A DNA stretch of 64,000 nucleotides. It comes from Nyssa sinensis (Eukaryota; Streptophyta; Magnoliopsida; Cornales; Nyssaceae). Positions 1 to 12,300 of this stretch are shown here, piece by piece. The notes under the pieces were generated by a model that searched no databases, was not told where the DNA came from, and saw only the letters and a program-made list of their open reading frames with translations. Where the stretch lies: positions 20,849,071 through 20,913,070 of the forward strand of contig CM018052.1 in assembly GCA_008638375.1 (NCBI GenBank), given 5' to 3'. Position numbers and translations under genes: made by a program. The number at the start of each line of letters is the position of its first letter. Position 1 is the first letter of the stretch.

Positions 1-221
1 TTGTATACTTTGAACCAGAAGTTAGAGAATGTAATATAATTTATTCTTTTGAGCAATCACCTGTTGCAAGTAATTTGATGCTTTTGTAATTGAAGTTTTT
101 TCTTCCCCCGTGCTACAGTCCTCATACCATACTTCTGGATAACTCAGATGTTGTTATTTGTGATGGTGAGAATTTGGCCATGCAATCTTAATTAATAATT
201 TCTTTGAAATTTATCTGGCAG

Positions 222-389
222 ATTATTTAAAAGAGGGATGTCCTTTGTTGGAAAGGATTACTTATGTCATACCCTGTGGGATAAATACATTGAATTTGAG
301 TTCTCTCAGCAGCAGTGGAGTTTTCTTGTTCGTATTTACATCCAAATTCTGAAATTTCCAACAAAAAAGTTACATCGCTACTATGATAA
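222..389 (+). CDS. PRP39: PRP39 exon a (first visible)
   Basis: Acceptor TGGCAG ends at 221 and donor GTATAT starts at 390. The first base is the third base of a split codon. It encodes a HAT repeat containing [20 protein letters not shown], which aligns with the LWDKYI-E core of plant PRP39. It ends after two bases of a codon completed across the 11.7-kb intron. The methionine at 238 is internal: the frame is open from 223 and the conserved repeat starts before it. Confidence 0.85.
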
Positions 390-3300
390 GTATATCTCAT
401 TCCTCTTAGTATTTCACTGTTAATTCTCTGTTTCTGAGATGAAGAAAATTCCTTGTCATAACCGACTTTTCATGTTGATTAATTTTTCTTGTTACTGTTG
501 TCATTATTTCTTTTATATGGTAAGAAACGATTTATCTCATAGCCTATTTGATTAGAATGAAAAAGTGCTGAAAGATGAAATTACTAGAAAGTAAAGTGAA
601 TGAAATGAAAATGTAGGGGAAGTGAACTTCTTCAGATCATTTGATTTGCATAAAAACATTTCAATAAGTTGTAGAAAGTAACAGTTTGTTTGGAGAGCAT
701 GCGATTGACTTTCTTGCCTGAACTGCCCTTATCTTTATATCTCTGAGCTCTCAATGTCCATATACCTATTGTAGGATGTACAAATACCACTCATATTAAT
801 AGGTCCGCATAAATGGTCATTATGACCACCACAACTCATGCAAGAAGACAACTCGTGAGCTTTTTGTTGAACTTGTGAACTTGATGAACACATATTACAT
901 TCCTATCTTTTGGATGATGCCTTGGTTGGTTATTGACTTGTTGAAAATGTGGCAAGATGCTCACCTTTTTTGTAGTGTTTGAAAAATGGGGAGATTAATT
1001 CCCTTTTGTATTTTTTGGTGTATATGGAGAGAGAAATAGTAGGCTTTTTGAGGTGAAGGCATTTTCTCTCGGTTGCTTTAAAATAGGTTGTTAATGTCTC
1101 TTTACTTTTGGGTGTTACAATCTTACCCATCATGTGTTGATTCTTTTATAGATGATTTTGGGGTCTTAGCGTCTTTGTAAGCTGCTTCTTTTTGTAAGTA
1201 TTTTTCCTTTCTCGGGTGTTTTAACGGCATCACTTTTTACTTGTCAAAAAAAAAAAAATTATTTGCTTAGACATTAGATGCATTAGAGGGGTGATTAATT
1301 GCATACTGGTACCATTTGCCACACTCTCTAGGCTGACGTGTGAAACCTTTTCTGTCTTGAAACCATACCCTGCTGTTCAAGCAATTCACAGAGGTGAAAC
1401 ATCCATTTGTTTGGTCAATCTTAGTCATTAGATATTTCTCATTTTCAGACCTTGTTAGGTGGAACTTATAAAATGTTATTTTGTTCTAGTTTAAAACACC
1501 CAATTTATAAAAAATAAAATAGTACCAAACACGAAAATCTACCGTTCATCAATCATTAACAATGCAATCCACATGTTATCACTAGACAACCTAAGATTCA
1601 CCCACACAGACCTAAACAAGCATCACAAAACCATACCTAAACTAACACCATCACACATGACTTACTAAACTATCTATTTACAAAACTGTAACCTTAAATC
1701 CTGTCATTTTTGGAGATACATTACCAATCAGAGATTCAGAATAGTATTCAAGTCAAAGAGGTCTATGACCTTCTAGTCAACTGTGCATGCAATGCCTGCA
1801 TCCTATCAACTATCAAGTGCTGCCATAAGCCCCCAACTAGTGATGTGTTTAAGAAAGACAAGTAGCATGTCTCTCGAAGATAAATGAGTAACGTTTTAGC
1901 GTTGACAAGATGATGCAGTCCTAAGAAATTTCAAAAAGAACAAATTCAAAGAAGAGGGAATTTTTGAAAAGTGGTTGGGTTTCAAGATGAGGTCCACCTG
2001 GGGCCTCTTAGAGTCAAGTTTTAGGTTTTGCTTGGACTTGTTTAATGTTCTCTTGGATTTAGTTTGTCGCTAGTTTAATTTCTTTATGTTTTATGATTTT
2101 TTAAAGTAAAGTAATTCATTCAAAAGATGCACAAAAGTGGGCCTCTTCCATTCCATGTACACGAAGGATGTTTTATTATGATTTTAAAGTCAAGGTATTT
2201 TGATAAATTTTTAAATTTCTTGGAAATGAGCTGTAGTAGGACACATGGGTCATTATTTGGGTAAAATTATGATATTGGGTCTGTATATGTTGTTTTTTAG
2301 TAGGTCTATATAGGTTTCACTATTCAAATTCTTTATGTTTCTAACTATGGAGTCCAAAGTCTTACTGGGTTTTGGAATATTTAAAAGTCTATCTATAGTT
2401 ATGTAGTACTTTCATTTCAATGGAGAGGAAGTTTAGATAATTTTGGACATCTTTTTTAGAAGCACTTGTAAGATTTTGTGATGCAGCCCAAATCCCTAAA
2501 GTGTGATTCCCAAGGGATTCTAGAGGTGATTTCTAGATCTTCTTCTCTTACTTTCATTTTTAATATTATTTTTACACTTCATACTAGAAACTAGACTTGT
2601 TTAATCACCCTTATAAGACCTAAAATTTCCTCCTATGATAAGTCCAATAGTTTCTTCCAGCAAGTTTACAATCTTAGCAACCCAAACCCCACAAGAAAGG
2701 ACCAAGTTATTTATCATGAGTACTGTCCATAGCACCCAGAACAGTCCTCCAAACTTCGCCTTTCCTTTCTTAACTCTTAGGCCATGTTTGGTATGCTGGA
2801 ATGGCCATTCTTGGACCCATTCCATTACCCTGTTTGTGTTTGGTAAGATCGAATACATCAGAATGGGAATTCCTTAAAGATTTCCCACACAACAAGAGAA
2901 CAACCATACCCTCCCAAAACCCAAGGATTGGTATTCCATTTCTAAAGGAATGAGCCAAAAGAAAGATTTATTTTTTACATATTAGATTGCAAAATATTTG
3001 ATGAAAATATGTTATTTTTATTTATAAAAACTGCATATATATATTTTTTAATTCTTTTATTTACAATATTAACCTTTTGATTGGGCTTTTTGGATTTAGG
3101 GAGGAGCAAAATGGTCATTGTGAATGGAATATGCATGAACCTGTTAAAATAATTCAATTATTGGCAAGGGTGTTTTGGAATATATAACTTAAATTTGATT
3201 TCATTATAACAATTGAATTGTTCAAATCAAACGCTGGAATGGAATCACCATCTTATTCTTGGATATTTGTGCAAGCAAACGAATGGAACAACCATTCCTA

Positions 3301-6300
3301 CTTCATTCTTTTCCTAACTCCATTCCATTGCCTCCTTATTCCATTCTTGCGTACCAAACACAACTTTAACCTTTTCCTACACCTATTATGAACCCTAAAA
3401 ATATTCCCACCAACCTTTAGCCTTATATAATTAAGCCCCCCAAAAGACCTCTTAACGCTATTCAACATCTATTTTAATGTCATAGCTTGGAGCCGTAGGT
3501 GATTATTCTTTGCACTTGTCCTACATCATATGGTTTGCCATCAATTACTACCAATATTTACCATCAGGAGTTAGCTTGAATCGTATCACCTCCACCTCTC
3601 AAAGAGGAGGTTGAGGGTTCAAGTCCCAATTGGGACATAGTGAGTGTGTGTCTTACCTATAAAAAAAACCTTACTACCAATATTTAACTCTTGAGCATCA
3701 ATTAGAACTTAGTAGAGATCTAAATAATTATTCAAGGGTTGCTTCTCTTATAAAAAGTTAAACACCCGCCAATCTCCTTGTGCTAGTTGGCTGCTAACAT
3801 AACCTTGACTTGCAGAATATTCCCTTCTGTAGACTCAAGTTGTTTCACTACCTTGTTTTAGTTTGGGGGTGTTTTTTTTATTAGTAAAAAGTAATCTATT
3901 AACAAATGTGCCCAAGGGGGTAAAACCCTTGTACAAAAGAAAGGGACTGGCTACAATGCCGAAAATCCCCTAAAAAAATGTAGAAAAGAGTCTAATACAA
4001 TGGATATTCTTCTTGTATCCACAAAAAAAAGAAGCCTAAAAAACTATCCTTAAGATGCCAAGGAGAAAGCTCAATCCCCTCAAAAGTTCTTCTATTCCTC
4101 TCTTCACAAAAACCAAATAATACATATAGGTGTCATTCTCTACACTGTTCTCAAGTCCTCCTTAATCTTTTTACATCTTCATTGCCATTACCCAACAAAT
4201 ACCAAACAATGAAAACATCATATTCCAAACATCTCTCGCAACTTTACGGTGGTTAAGAAGTTGGTCAATCGTTTCCTTCTCCTTGCACATGCAACATCAG
4301 CTCGGGAGATGAAAATCCCTCCTAAGATTGTTGGCCATCAAAATAGCTCCCCATGCCACCGACCCGAGATCTTTAAAGTAGCTTCCAAGGAAAATCTACT
4401 TCACTCCTTCCCACCAATTCCCTTATAAAGGATCGAACACTAAATGTCTTACTTCTGTCAATAGTCCAAATCAACTCATCCAGTCTCCCCTTCCTTAATT
4501 TGAATCTACATAACAATGCCACTAAATCTTCCACATCACCTACCTCCCAATCAAAAAATTTTTTTAGAAAGCAAGGGTTCCATATTGCAACTTACCCCAC
4601 CATATTAACACAATCCATCACAGTGGCTTCCTTATTAGAAGCAATGGAAAAAAGATTCGGATACTTCTCCCTTAAGGGTATTTCGCAACACCATGGGTCC
4701 AACCAACACGTAATTCGCGACCTTGCCACAACTTCAAAACGAATAAAGTGATGTACTCTCTCCTTTCCCTTCCTGATTACTTTCCACACACCACAACCCT
4801 ATGCATCCGCAACGTCCTTTTTGAGTACCAACCTCTTTTTTCACATATTTTATTGCAATTACTTTTTTCCATAAAGCTTGCTTCCCCACTACAAGCGCCA
4901 AATCCATTTTCCCAAAAGAGCTTGGTTGAACAACCTCAAGTTTTTGCTCCCAACTCACCAAGTGAATCTCCCTTTCATCGTCATTTACATTCCATAGAAA
5001 GTCCCTTTGAATCTTCTCTAACTTCCTCTCCACTGACGCCGACATAGGAAAGAGAGACATATGATAGGTTGGAAGATTTGCCAACGTGCTTTTGATAAGT
5101 GTTATTCTCCCTCCCTTTGATAGATATTGCCGCTTCCATTCCGATAGCCGCTGTTGGAATATTTCAATCACAGAATCCCACATAGATACAACTCTAAAAG
5201 AAGTACCCAAAGGCAAACCAAGGTACATAGTTGGAAGTTTACCCACGTCACAACCGATCCCCAAGCAAAATCCTCCACATTCTCCACCTCTCATACCGTA
5301 ATAGTTGAAATTAAATCCTACGTATTGTTAGGGTTTTATTGAAAAGATGACAGTGTAATAGAAGAGGGTGAGAAAGAGTTGTTTAGGGAGAAAAGAATTA
5401 GAGAGAGTTCTATTTCTCTTCTCTAATCTATGTATTTATATTACAAAAAATCTAAAGGTTTACAAAAATAGACTCTAAATATTCTATGCATATCTAAAGG
5501 AATATTCTTATTTTGCGTAATATTCTACGCAACCTAACAACATATTCTAACACTCCCCCTCAAGTTGGTGCATATATGTCCCTCATGCCCAACTTGCTCA
5601 CAATTGGATGAAACATTTTGCTGCAAAGCTCCTTAGTAAAAACATCTGCTAGTTGTTCCCCTGAAGTCACAAAGGGCATGCAAATTAATCCTTGACTGAG
5701 CATCTCTTTAATCAAATGTCTATCAATCTCAATATGTTTTGTGCGACCATGCTGAACTGGGTTATGTGCAATGTTAATGGCTGCCTTGTTATCACAATAC
5801 AACTTCATGGGCTTGTCTATCAGCACTCCCAGGTCACTCATAAATGTCTGAAGCCATATAAGTTCACAAACTCCATTTACCATAGCTCTATATTTAGCCT
5901 CGGCGCTAGACCTAGCTACCACCTGTTGTTTCTTACTCCTCCAAGTAATCAGATTACCTCCTAAGAAGGTACAATAGCCTGAAGTAAACCGTCTATCATC
6001 CATGGAGCTTGCCCAATCTGCATCTGTGAACACTTCTAGTTTCAGATGATTGTGGCATGAGAACAAAATCCCCCTTCCTGGAGCAGACTTGAGATATCTC
6101 AAAATGCGGTACACTACTTCTAAGTGTTGAACTCTAGGATCATGCATGAACTGGCTAGTAACTCCCATTGCATATGCTATATCAGGACGTGTGTGAGAGA
6201 GGTATATCAATCTCCCTACCAGTCTCTGACATCCTCCCTTATCCACCGGATCTCCCTCATTACCACTCAGTCGATGATGGCATCCCAACATCCTTGTTTC

Positions 6301-9300
6301 CTCTAGCAAATCAAGGATATACTTGTGTTGGCAAATGAAGATCCCTTTATCTAATCTGACAACTTCAATTCCGAGGAAATATCGCAAGTTTTCCAGGTTT
6401 CTGATTTCAAATTCATTGGCTAGATAACTCTTCAGTCCTATTATTTCTGTAGAATCATTCCTTGTCACAATTATATCATCCACGTAGACAATAAGAACAG
6501 TGACCTTACCATCTACCCTCTTAGTGAACATGGTATGATCTGCATAACTTGATCTATAACCAAACTTTATCATAGCCTTATAAAACCAGTCAAACCAAAC
6601 TCTCGGAGATTGCTTAAGCCCGTGAAGAGCCTTCTTTAATTTGTAGACCTGCCCCTTTGTTCCATTGGTAGTATAGCCTGGAGGAACCTCCATGTGCACC
6701 TCCTCCTCAAGATTTTCGTGGAGGAAAGCATTCTTTACATCCAACTTTTGCAATGTCCACCCCAAATTCATTGTTACTGAGAGTAGATTCCTGATGGAAT
6801 TCATCTTGGCCACTGGAGCAAAGGTGTCTTGTTGGTCTATGCCATAAGTTTGAGTGAACCCTTTGGCAACTAACCGAGCCTTGTATCAACCATACCATCT
6901 GCTTTCTGCTTGACTGTGAAGACCCATTTGTAACCAACCGACTTCTTTCCATCTGGAATAGAAACCAATTCTCAGGTTTTATTTTTCCCTAGAGCTCCCA
7001 TTTCCTCATTCATGGCCGCTTTCCATTTGGCATCCGTTAGAGCCTTTTTCCACCCCTGGGGAACAAATACAGAAGCTAGAGAGGACATGAAAGCACGAGA
7101 TGAAGTGAAGAAGGAGTCATAAGACACAAATTTAGATTTGGGTGTTGGGTTCAAGCCCGAACTCGTTTTTGAAGAGCAACGAGAATATCAGTATCATTAG
7201 AATGAGAAGAACTTATAGGAGATGTATTAGTGATATCATCACCTGATGACGGGGCTAAAGGAGCTAGAGTCAGTGATTGTGATTGTCTTGGAGGCACATG
7301 GGGTTCTATTTGCATATCTTGACGAGCTTGCCTAGCCCGAACATATGTCCTCAAGTCAGCTTTGTCTAACCGTTCACGATGTTTAGGATAAGATGGCTTA
7401 TCCAGCGCCTCAGTGCCCTCAGAAAGGGTCACCTTCTCCCCCTCACTATGAATAGGAGTCCACTGAAAGAACATCTCTTCTTGAGTTGCAAAAGCCCTTT
7501 CCTGATCCTGCTCCCCTTGAAGAGATGGTCAGGGAATGGAGTAAAAGGACTCTATCTCATAAAAGGTAACATCCATACAGACAAACACCTTCCGAGTTGA
7601 TGGGTGGTAGCACTTATAGCTTTTTTGTGTAGGAGAATAACCAATAAAGACACAGCGCAAGGCTTTGGGATCAAGTTTGCTTGTAGTCTTCCGGGGGTCC
7701 TGAGCAAAGCAGACACATCCAAAGATGCAGGGAGGAATGAGATAACCCGTGGGGACCCCAAGAAGCAATGCAAGAGGTTTTTGAAAGCCCAAAGTCTGAA
7801 GTGGCATGCAGTTGATGAGATAAGTAACAGTCTGGATAGCATCACCCCAAAAAAACTTAGGTACATTCATGATAAACATCAAGTAACGGGCCACTTCCAG
7901 AAGGTGACTATTTTTTGTTCGGCCACTCCATTTTGTGCTAGGGTATCCACACAACTCGTCTGATGGATAATCCCACATTCACGAAGATAGTTTGAAAAAG
8001 CTCTATTGTCATATTCACCAACATTATCAATCCGTAGAATCCAAATTTTCGCATCGAACTGTTTGAATCATTTTGTGAAAAACTTAAAAGCAGGTGAAAA
8101 CTTCACTTTTATGCTTGAGTAGGTATACCCATGTAACACGAGAGTAACAATCAATAAAGGTAACAAACTAACGATAACCAGAAAGAGAGAACTCGGGAAG
8201 GATCCTATACATCAGAGTGAACAACAAAAAAGGAGTAGTGCTTTTATTATTATTACTAGGATAAGAAGTACAAGTATGCTTAACAAGTTCACACACGTCA
8301 CAAATAAAGGTAGGTTTACACTGCTTAACAAGAATGAGAAAAGATTTCTCTATAGTAGTAACTGAAGGATGTCCTAACTGCCAGTGCCACTGTAATAATT
8401 CCTGAGGCTGAGAAGAACTATTTGCCTGAAGAGCTTGTTGAGGTGAAGACATAGAAGATGTAGTCTCTAGCAGATATAGACCCCAATGAGCCTTACCACT
8501 GCCAATCGTTCTCCCTTTCCCAGCTCTTGAAAAAGACAATGAGAAGGAAAGAATGTTACTGAGCAGTTTAAGGCTTTAGTAATGGAACTAACTGAGAGTA
8601 AATTAATAGAAAACTTAGGGACATGAAGAACAAATGTTAGAGATAAAGACGAAGAACAAAACACAGAGCCCTTGCCCGATATCAAGGACAATGAGCCATC
8701 TGCTACCCTAACCTTATCCCTACCAAAACAAGTAGAATATGTGGTAAAGAGATTGGAGGAACTTGTCATATGATCGGTGGCTCCTGAATCAATGATCCAA
8801 GGAGTAGGAGTGGGGCCAACACTTAGAGCAGATGCTATAATACCTGTATTAGCAAAGTGGGAAGAGGTAGTGGTAGAACCAGAGGTGGATGAGTCAAACC
8901 GAGCCATCATGCGTTGAAAGTTCAAAACACCTGTAGTTCCTCTGATGTGAGATGATTTGCATCTTCAGTGCTAGCAGGGGGAGTGTCTGGAGCCTCAGTC
9001 AAGTGAGCATGCGACGTACCAGATCTTGTTTTGCCACCCCCTTGTCCTGTATTTGGACGACCATGAAGTTACCAACACTAATCCCGAGTATGCCTCTTGT
9101 CGTAGTAGTCACACTCACAGGACCCTTCTCAAAGTAGCGACCTTTGTTCTCAACTCTAGGCTGTGGTGCTTTGAAATCTTTTTGAGGAAAGGTAGCTAAG
9201 GCAGATCTGTACTGTGTGGGAGTATGAAGCATAACACCCCTCCCGCTCTCCTCTTGCTGTATAAAAGCATATGCCTGTCTCAGAGTAGGAAAAGCATCAC

Positions 9301-12300
9301 GCCCGAGCACCTGACCGTGAGTCTGATCATATTCATCATTAAGGCTTGCCAAGAAATCATACACCCGTTCCTTTTCCTTTAGCTGATGAAACATGACACT
9401 ATCCTCTAGACATTTGGCTTGAAAATTCTGATAGTGATCCAATTATCGCCAGAGACTATTGAGATCAACATAATACTCAACAACACTCAAATCTTTTTGT
9501 TTTGTGTTATGAACACCCTTGCGGAGATCGTAGATCTAAGCATCATTACCAACCTGTGAGTAAGTCTGTGCTGCAACAGTTCAAATCGCATATGCGGTTT
9601 TCAGAAATAGAAAGTCACGGCTAATGTGTGGTTTCCTCCAACGACTCAACCCATCTCCTCCATTGCTGGTTGAACCAAAGCCTCTTTCAAGCTTTTCTGA
9701 CTCTTTATCTGTCATTGTCAAATTTTTAGTAAATCCTTGTCACAAAATGTAGTGAGGACAGTGTATTGCGTAGTAATCCAGACCAATCTTTGCCTCCAAA
9801 GGTTTGAAAGAGGGCCGAAATGGATGAGGAACAAAAAAAAAAAAAAAAAAAAGGCACAACAGTGCTTCTAGGGCTGGCCGACAAGTTTGAAGCCAAAAAA
9901 TTCCAACCAAATCGAGTTGGAATGCAACGAGATATCACCCACTCCTCTCTCAGCCCTAGACGAATCCAATGGATGGAGGCCTAACCATTTTTAGCCTCTG
10001 TAATAGGTCAGAATCGCAGATTGACAAAAAAGGCCATTTTTGCTGAAAATCTTTCAAAACTCGAGAAACACCCATCAAATGGTTCCAAAAAATTTGGCAA
10101 AAATCACCATAAATCTCACCATGGAATTCAGAGCTAGGCCATGTAAGAAAAGGTGACTTTTGTCCATAGAATGTTGATGTCAACGATGACGTCAGCGTAC
10201 GAATGCTGACGTCAGTTGCTTCCTGGCTGCTCTGTAGTTGCGTTTGATTATTCTGGTGACTCCCAAGTTGTATTCAGATTGCTTTGATACCAAGGTGAAA
10301 GCAAACCCTAGGTATTTATTAGGGTTTTATTGAAAAGATGACAGTGAAATAGAATAAGGTGAGAGAGAGTTGTTTAGGGAGAAAAGAATTAGAGAGAGTT
10401 CTATTTCTCTTCTCTAATCTATGTATTTATATTACAAGAAATATAAAGGTTTACAAAAATAGACTCGAAATATTCTATGCATATCTAAAGGAATATTCTT
10501 ATTCTGTGTAATATATTACGCATATCCTAACAACATATTCTGACAGTAATAATCTCGCTTTTAGACAAAGTAACTCTCAGCCCTGATTCCGCCTCAAAAC
10601 AAACCAGAATGTATATCAAGTATCTAACCTACAACTCCTCTGCATCACATAAGATTATGGTGTCATCCGCAAAATGAGAGATGTCCACCTTTCCCTCTCG
10701 TCCATCGTCAGTAACAAAACCCCTCAACAATCCCCCTAAAACTCTTAGCCTTCATAACTATGACAAAAAAGTAGGTGTGGAATTCCTTCCTTGTGATCCC
10801 CATCATCTACTCCCTCCAATCTCCTTCAATCAATAACAACTCAACTGGTATTATTTGTTCTTCTGTGAGAGTTTGCCACTTTATGAAAAATCTCATAATT
10901 TTGTCACCCTCCTTCAACCATAATACTGTAGATTTATGCCTCTATGAGATTGCCTCCATTTTCAATACCCTTACCCAATTCCCCTTTCAACCCCTCCCAC
11001 TTACACCTCTCATCATCACTCAACAGTCAACACCCTTTCTTGCTCTTTATTATCCAACACCCGAAACTCATCTTTTTTTATTAACTTGCACACTCCTAAA
11101 TTCTTCCTCATTCCATTTCCACAAATTTTCTTTCAAGAGCTTTAGTTTTCAGCCAAAACATAGCTGGGATTCCCACTAACTCTACCCCTGCCACCATGCA
11201 TACACCTTATATCTTAAGCCTGGAGCCTTTAGCCACATGTTTTCAAAGCGAAAAGGGCACTTCCCCCATCTCCCCCCTCCACAGTGCAATACAATGGGGA
11301 GATGATCTGATACTGGCTTAGAAAGAAAAGATTGATTAACATTTGGCAATTTCTTCAAATCTGTAGATACTAAGAAACGATCAATTCTTGGCATTGCTAG
11401 ATTGTTCCGATCACTCACCCATGTAAATGTTCCACCCTCCAAAGGTAAATCAATCAGACTGTTCCACTCTATAAAAGCACAGAATTCTCACATTCCTCTA
11501 GTTAGACACCCTCCTCCTTTTCTTTCGGTAGGAAACCGAACCTCATGAAAGTCATCTCCAATCATCCAAGGGCCATCCCACCTGCTAGCAACTCCCTGCA
11601 ATTCATCCCAAAGTTGACTTCTCTCTGATTCCCCATTTGGACCGTATACCCCAGTTTACACCCGAGGTAAATTCCGTATCACCACTTTTAAGTTGCATGA
11701 GATAAAATATTTACCTTCCCTGTCACCATGGCAATTGTAAGATTTTGGAATCTTTCCAAGAAGTTCAGAGCGGAAGATCAATAATAGGATTATTGAGTGA
11801 TGTTCAAATCGCATTCATATGATAATTTCTCTCTCATCCTATCACTTGGTTTAGGGAATAGTTGATGGATAAAACTGATTCTGTGGTTTATATGAATCTT
11901 ACTCAGGCTTGGTGGGTCTTTTATGCTGACATTGCTATTATTGTTACATTTGGGTACTTTTTTCTTTAACATTTCGTCACTTATAAAAAATCACATTTTG
12001 TCAGTTTGCATCTGCTTATTGGACTATATCATGACTTTTGACAATATACTCTTATATGTATTCTTCAGTTTTAAGAAGTTTGTTGCCATGTTGAAAGAGG
12101 AGATGGAACGCCAGAATGACTGCAGCAATGAAGAGCAGTCAGAAGCTGTTCCTTGCAGTGAAGTTACAATTACTGATGATGAAATTTCCCATGTCATCAA
12201 AGACCTGCTGGATTCTTCTGTTGGCTCTGTTAGGTCTAAAGCTCTGCAGAAATATATATCTATTGCAGAGCAGTTCTATCAGGAAGCAAGCCGATTGGAA

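Larger units (their letters stand above)
5303..10545 (-). mobile_element. Copia LTR retrotransposon A, structurally complete
   Basis: LTRs are at 5303-5552 and 10293-10545, about 250 bp and very similar. On the - strand each reads TGTTAGAATATG...TTCAACT. The primer site TGGTATCAAAGC (reverse strand, 10281-10292) fits the initiator tRNA-Met, and the polypurine tract CTTGAGGGGGAG lies at 5553-5564. An exact 5-bp duplication GTAAT lies at 5298-5302 and 10546-10550. Total 5,243 bp, inserted in the antisense L1. Coding is broken by stops and frameshifts except for the RT-RNase H part. Element B is the same family. Confidence 0.92.
3872..11700 (-). mobile_element. Antisense L1 (LINE), split by Copia element A
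   Basis: Read on the - strand, the element starts about 11,700 in the endonuclease domain (VYGPNGES near 11640; [12 protein letters not shown] block near 11550; SDHLPIVL near 11295). It has the RT catalytic box FADD near 10660, then [11 protein letters not shown] up to 10551. The frame resumes at 5297 with the RT tail ([16 protein letters not shown] near 5030-5220) and ends in an oligo(T) at 3872-3879. The Copia insertion 5303-10545 with its GTAAT duplication interrupts it. The distance from endonuclease to RT is too short for a full ORF2, so the region 10800-11180 has an internal deletion. Dead copy. Confidence 0.8.

Noticed and set aside
238..423. Independent short gene starting at ATG 238
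   Set aside because: Conserved PRP39 sequence and open frame begin before the ATG at a splice acceptor, and the donor at 390 removes the apparent C-terminus.
3567..3640. tRNA-like gene
   Set aside because: The internal promoter boxes belong to a SINE: A-tail and 16-bp duplication are present and no cloverleaf is visible.
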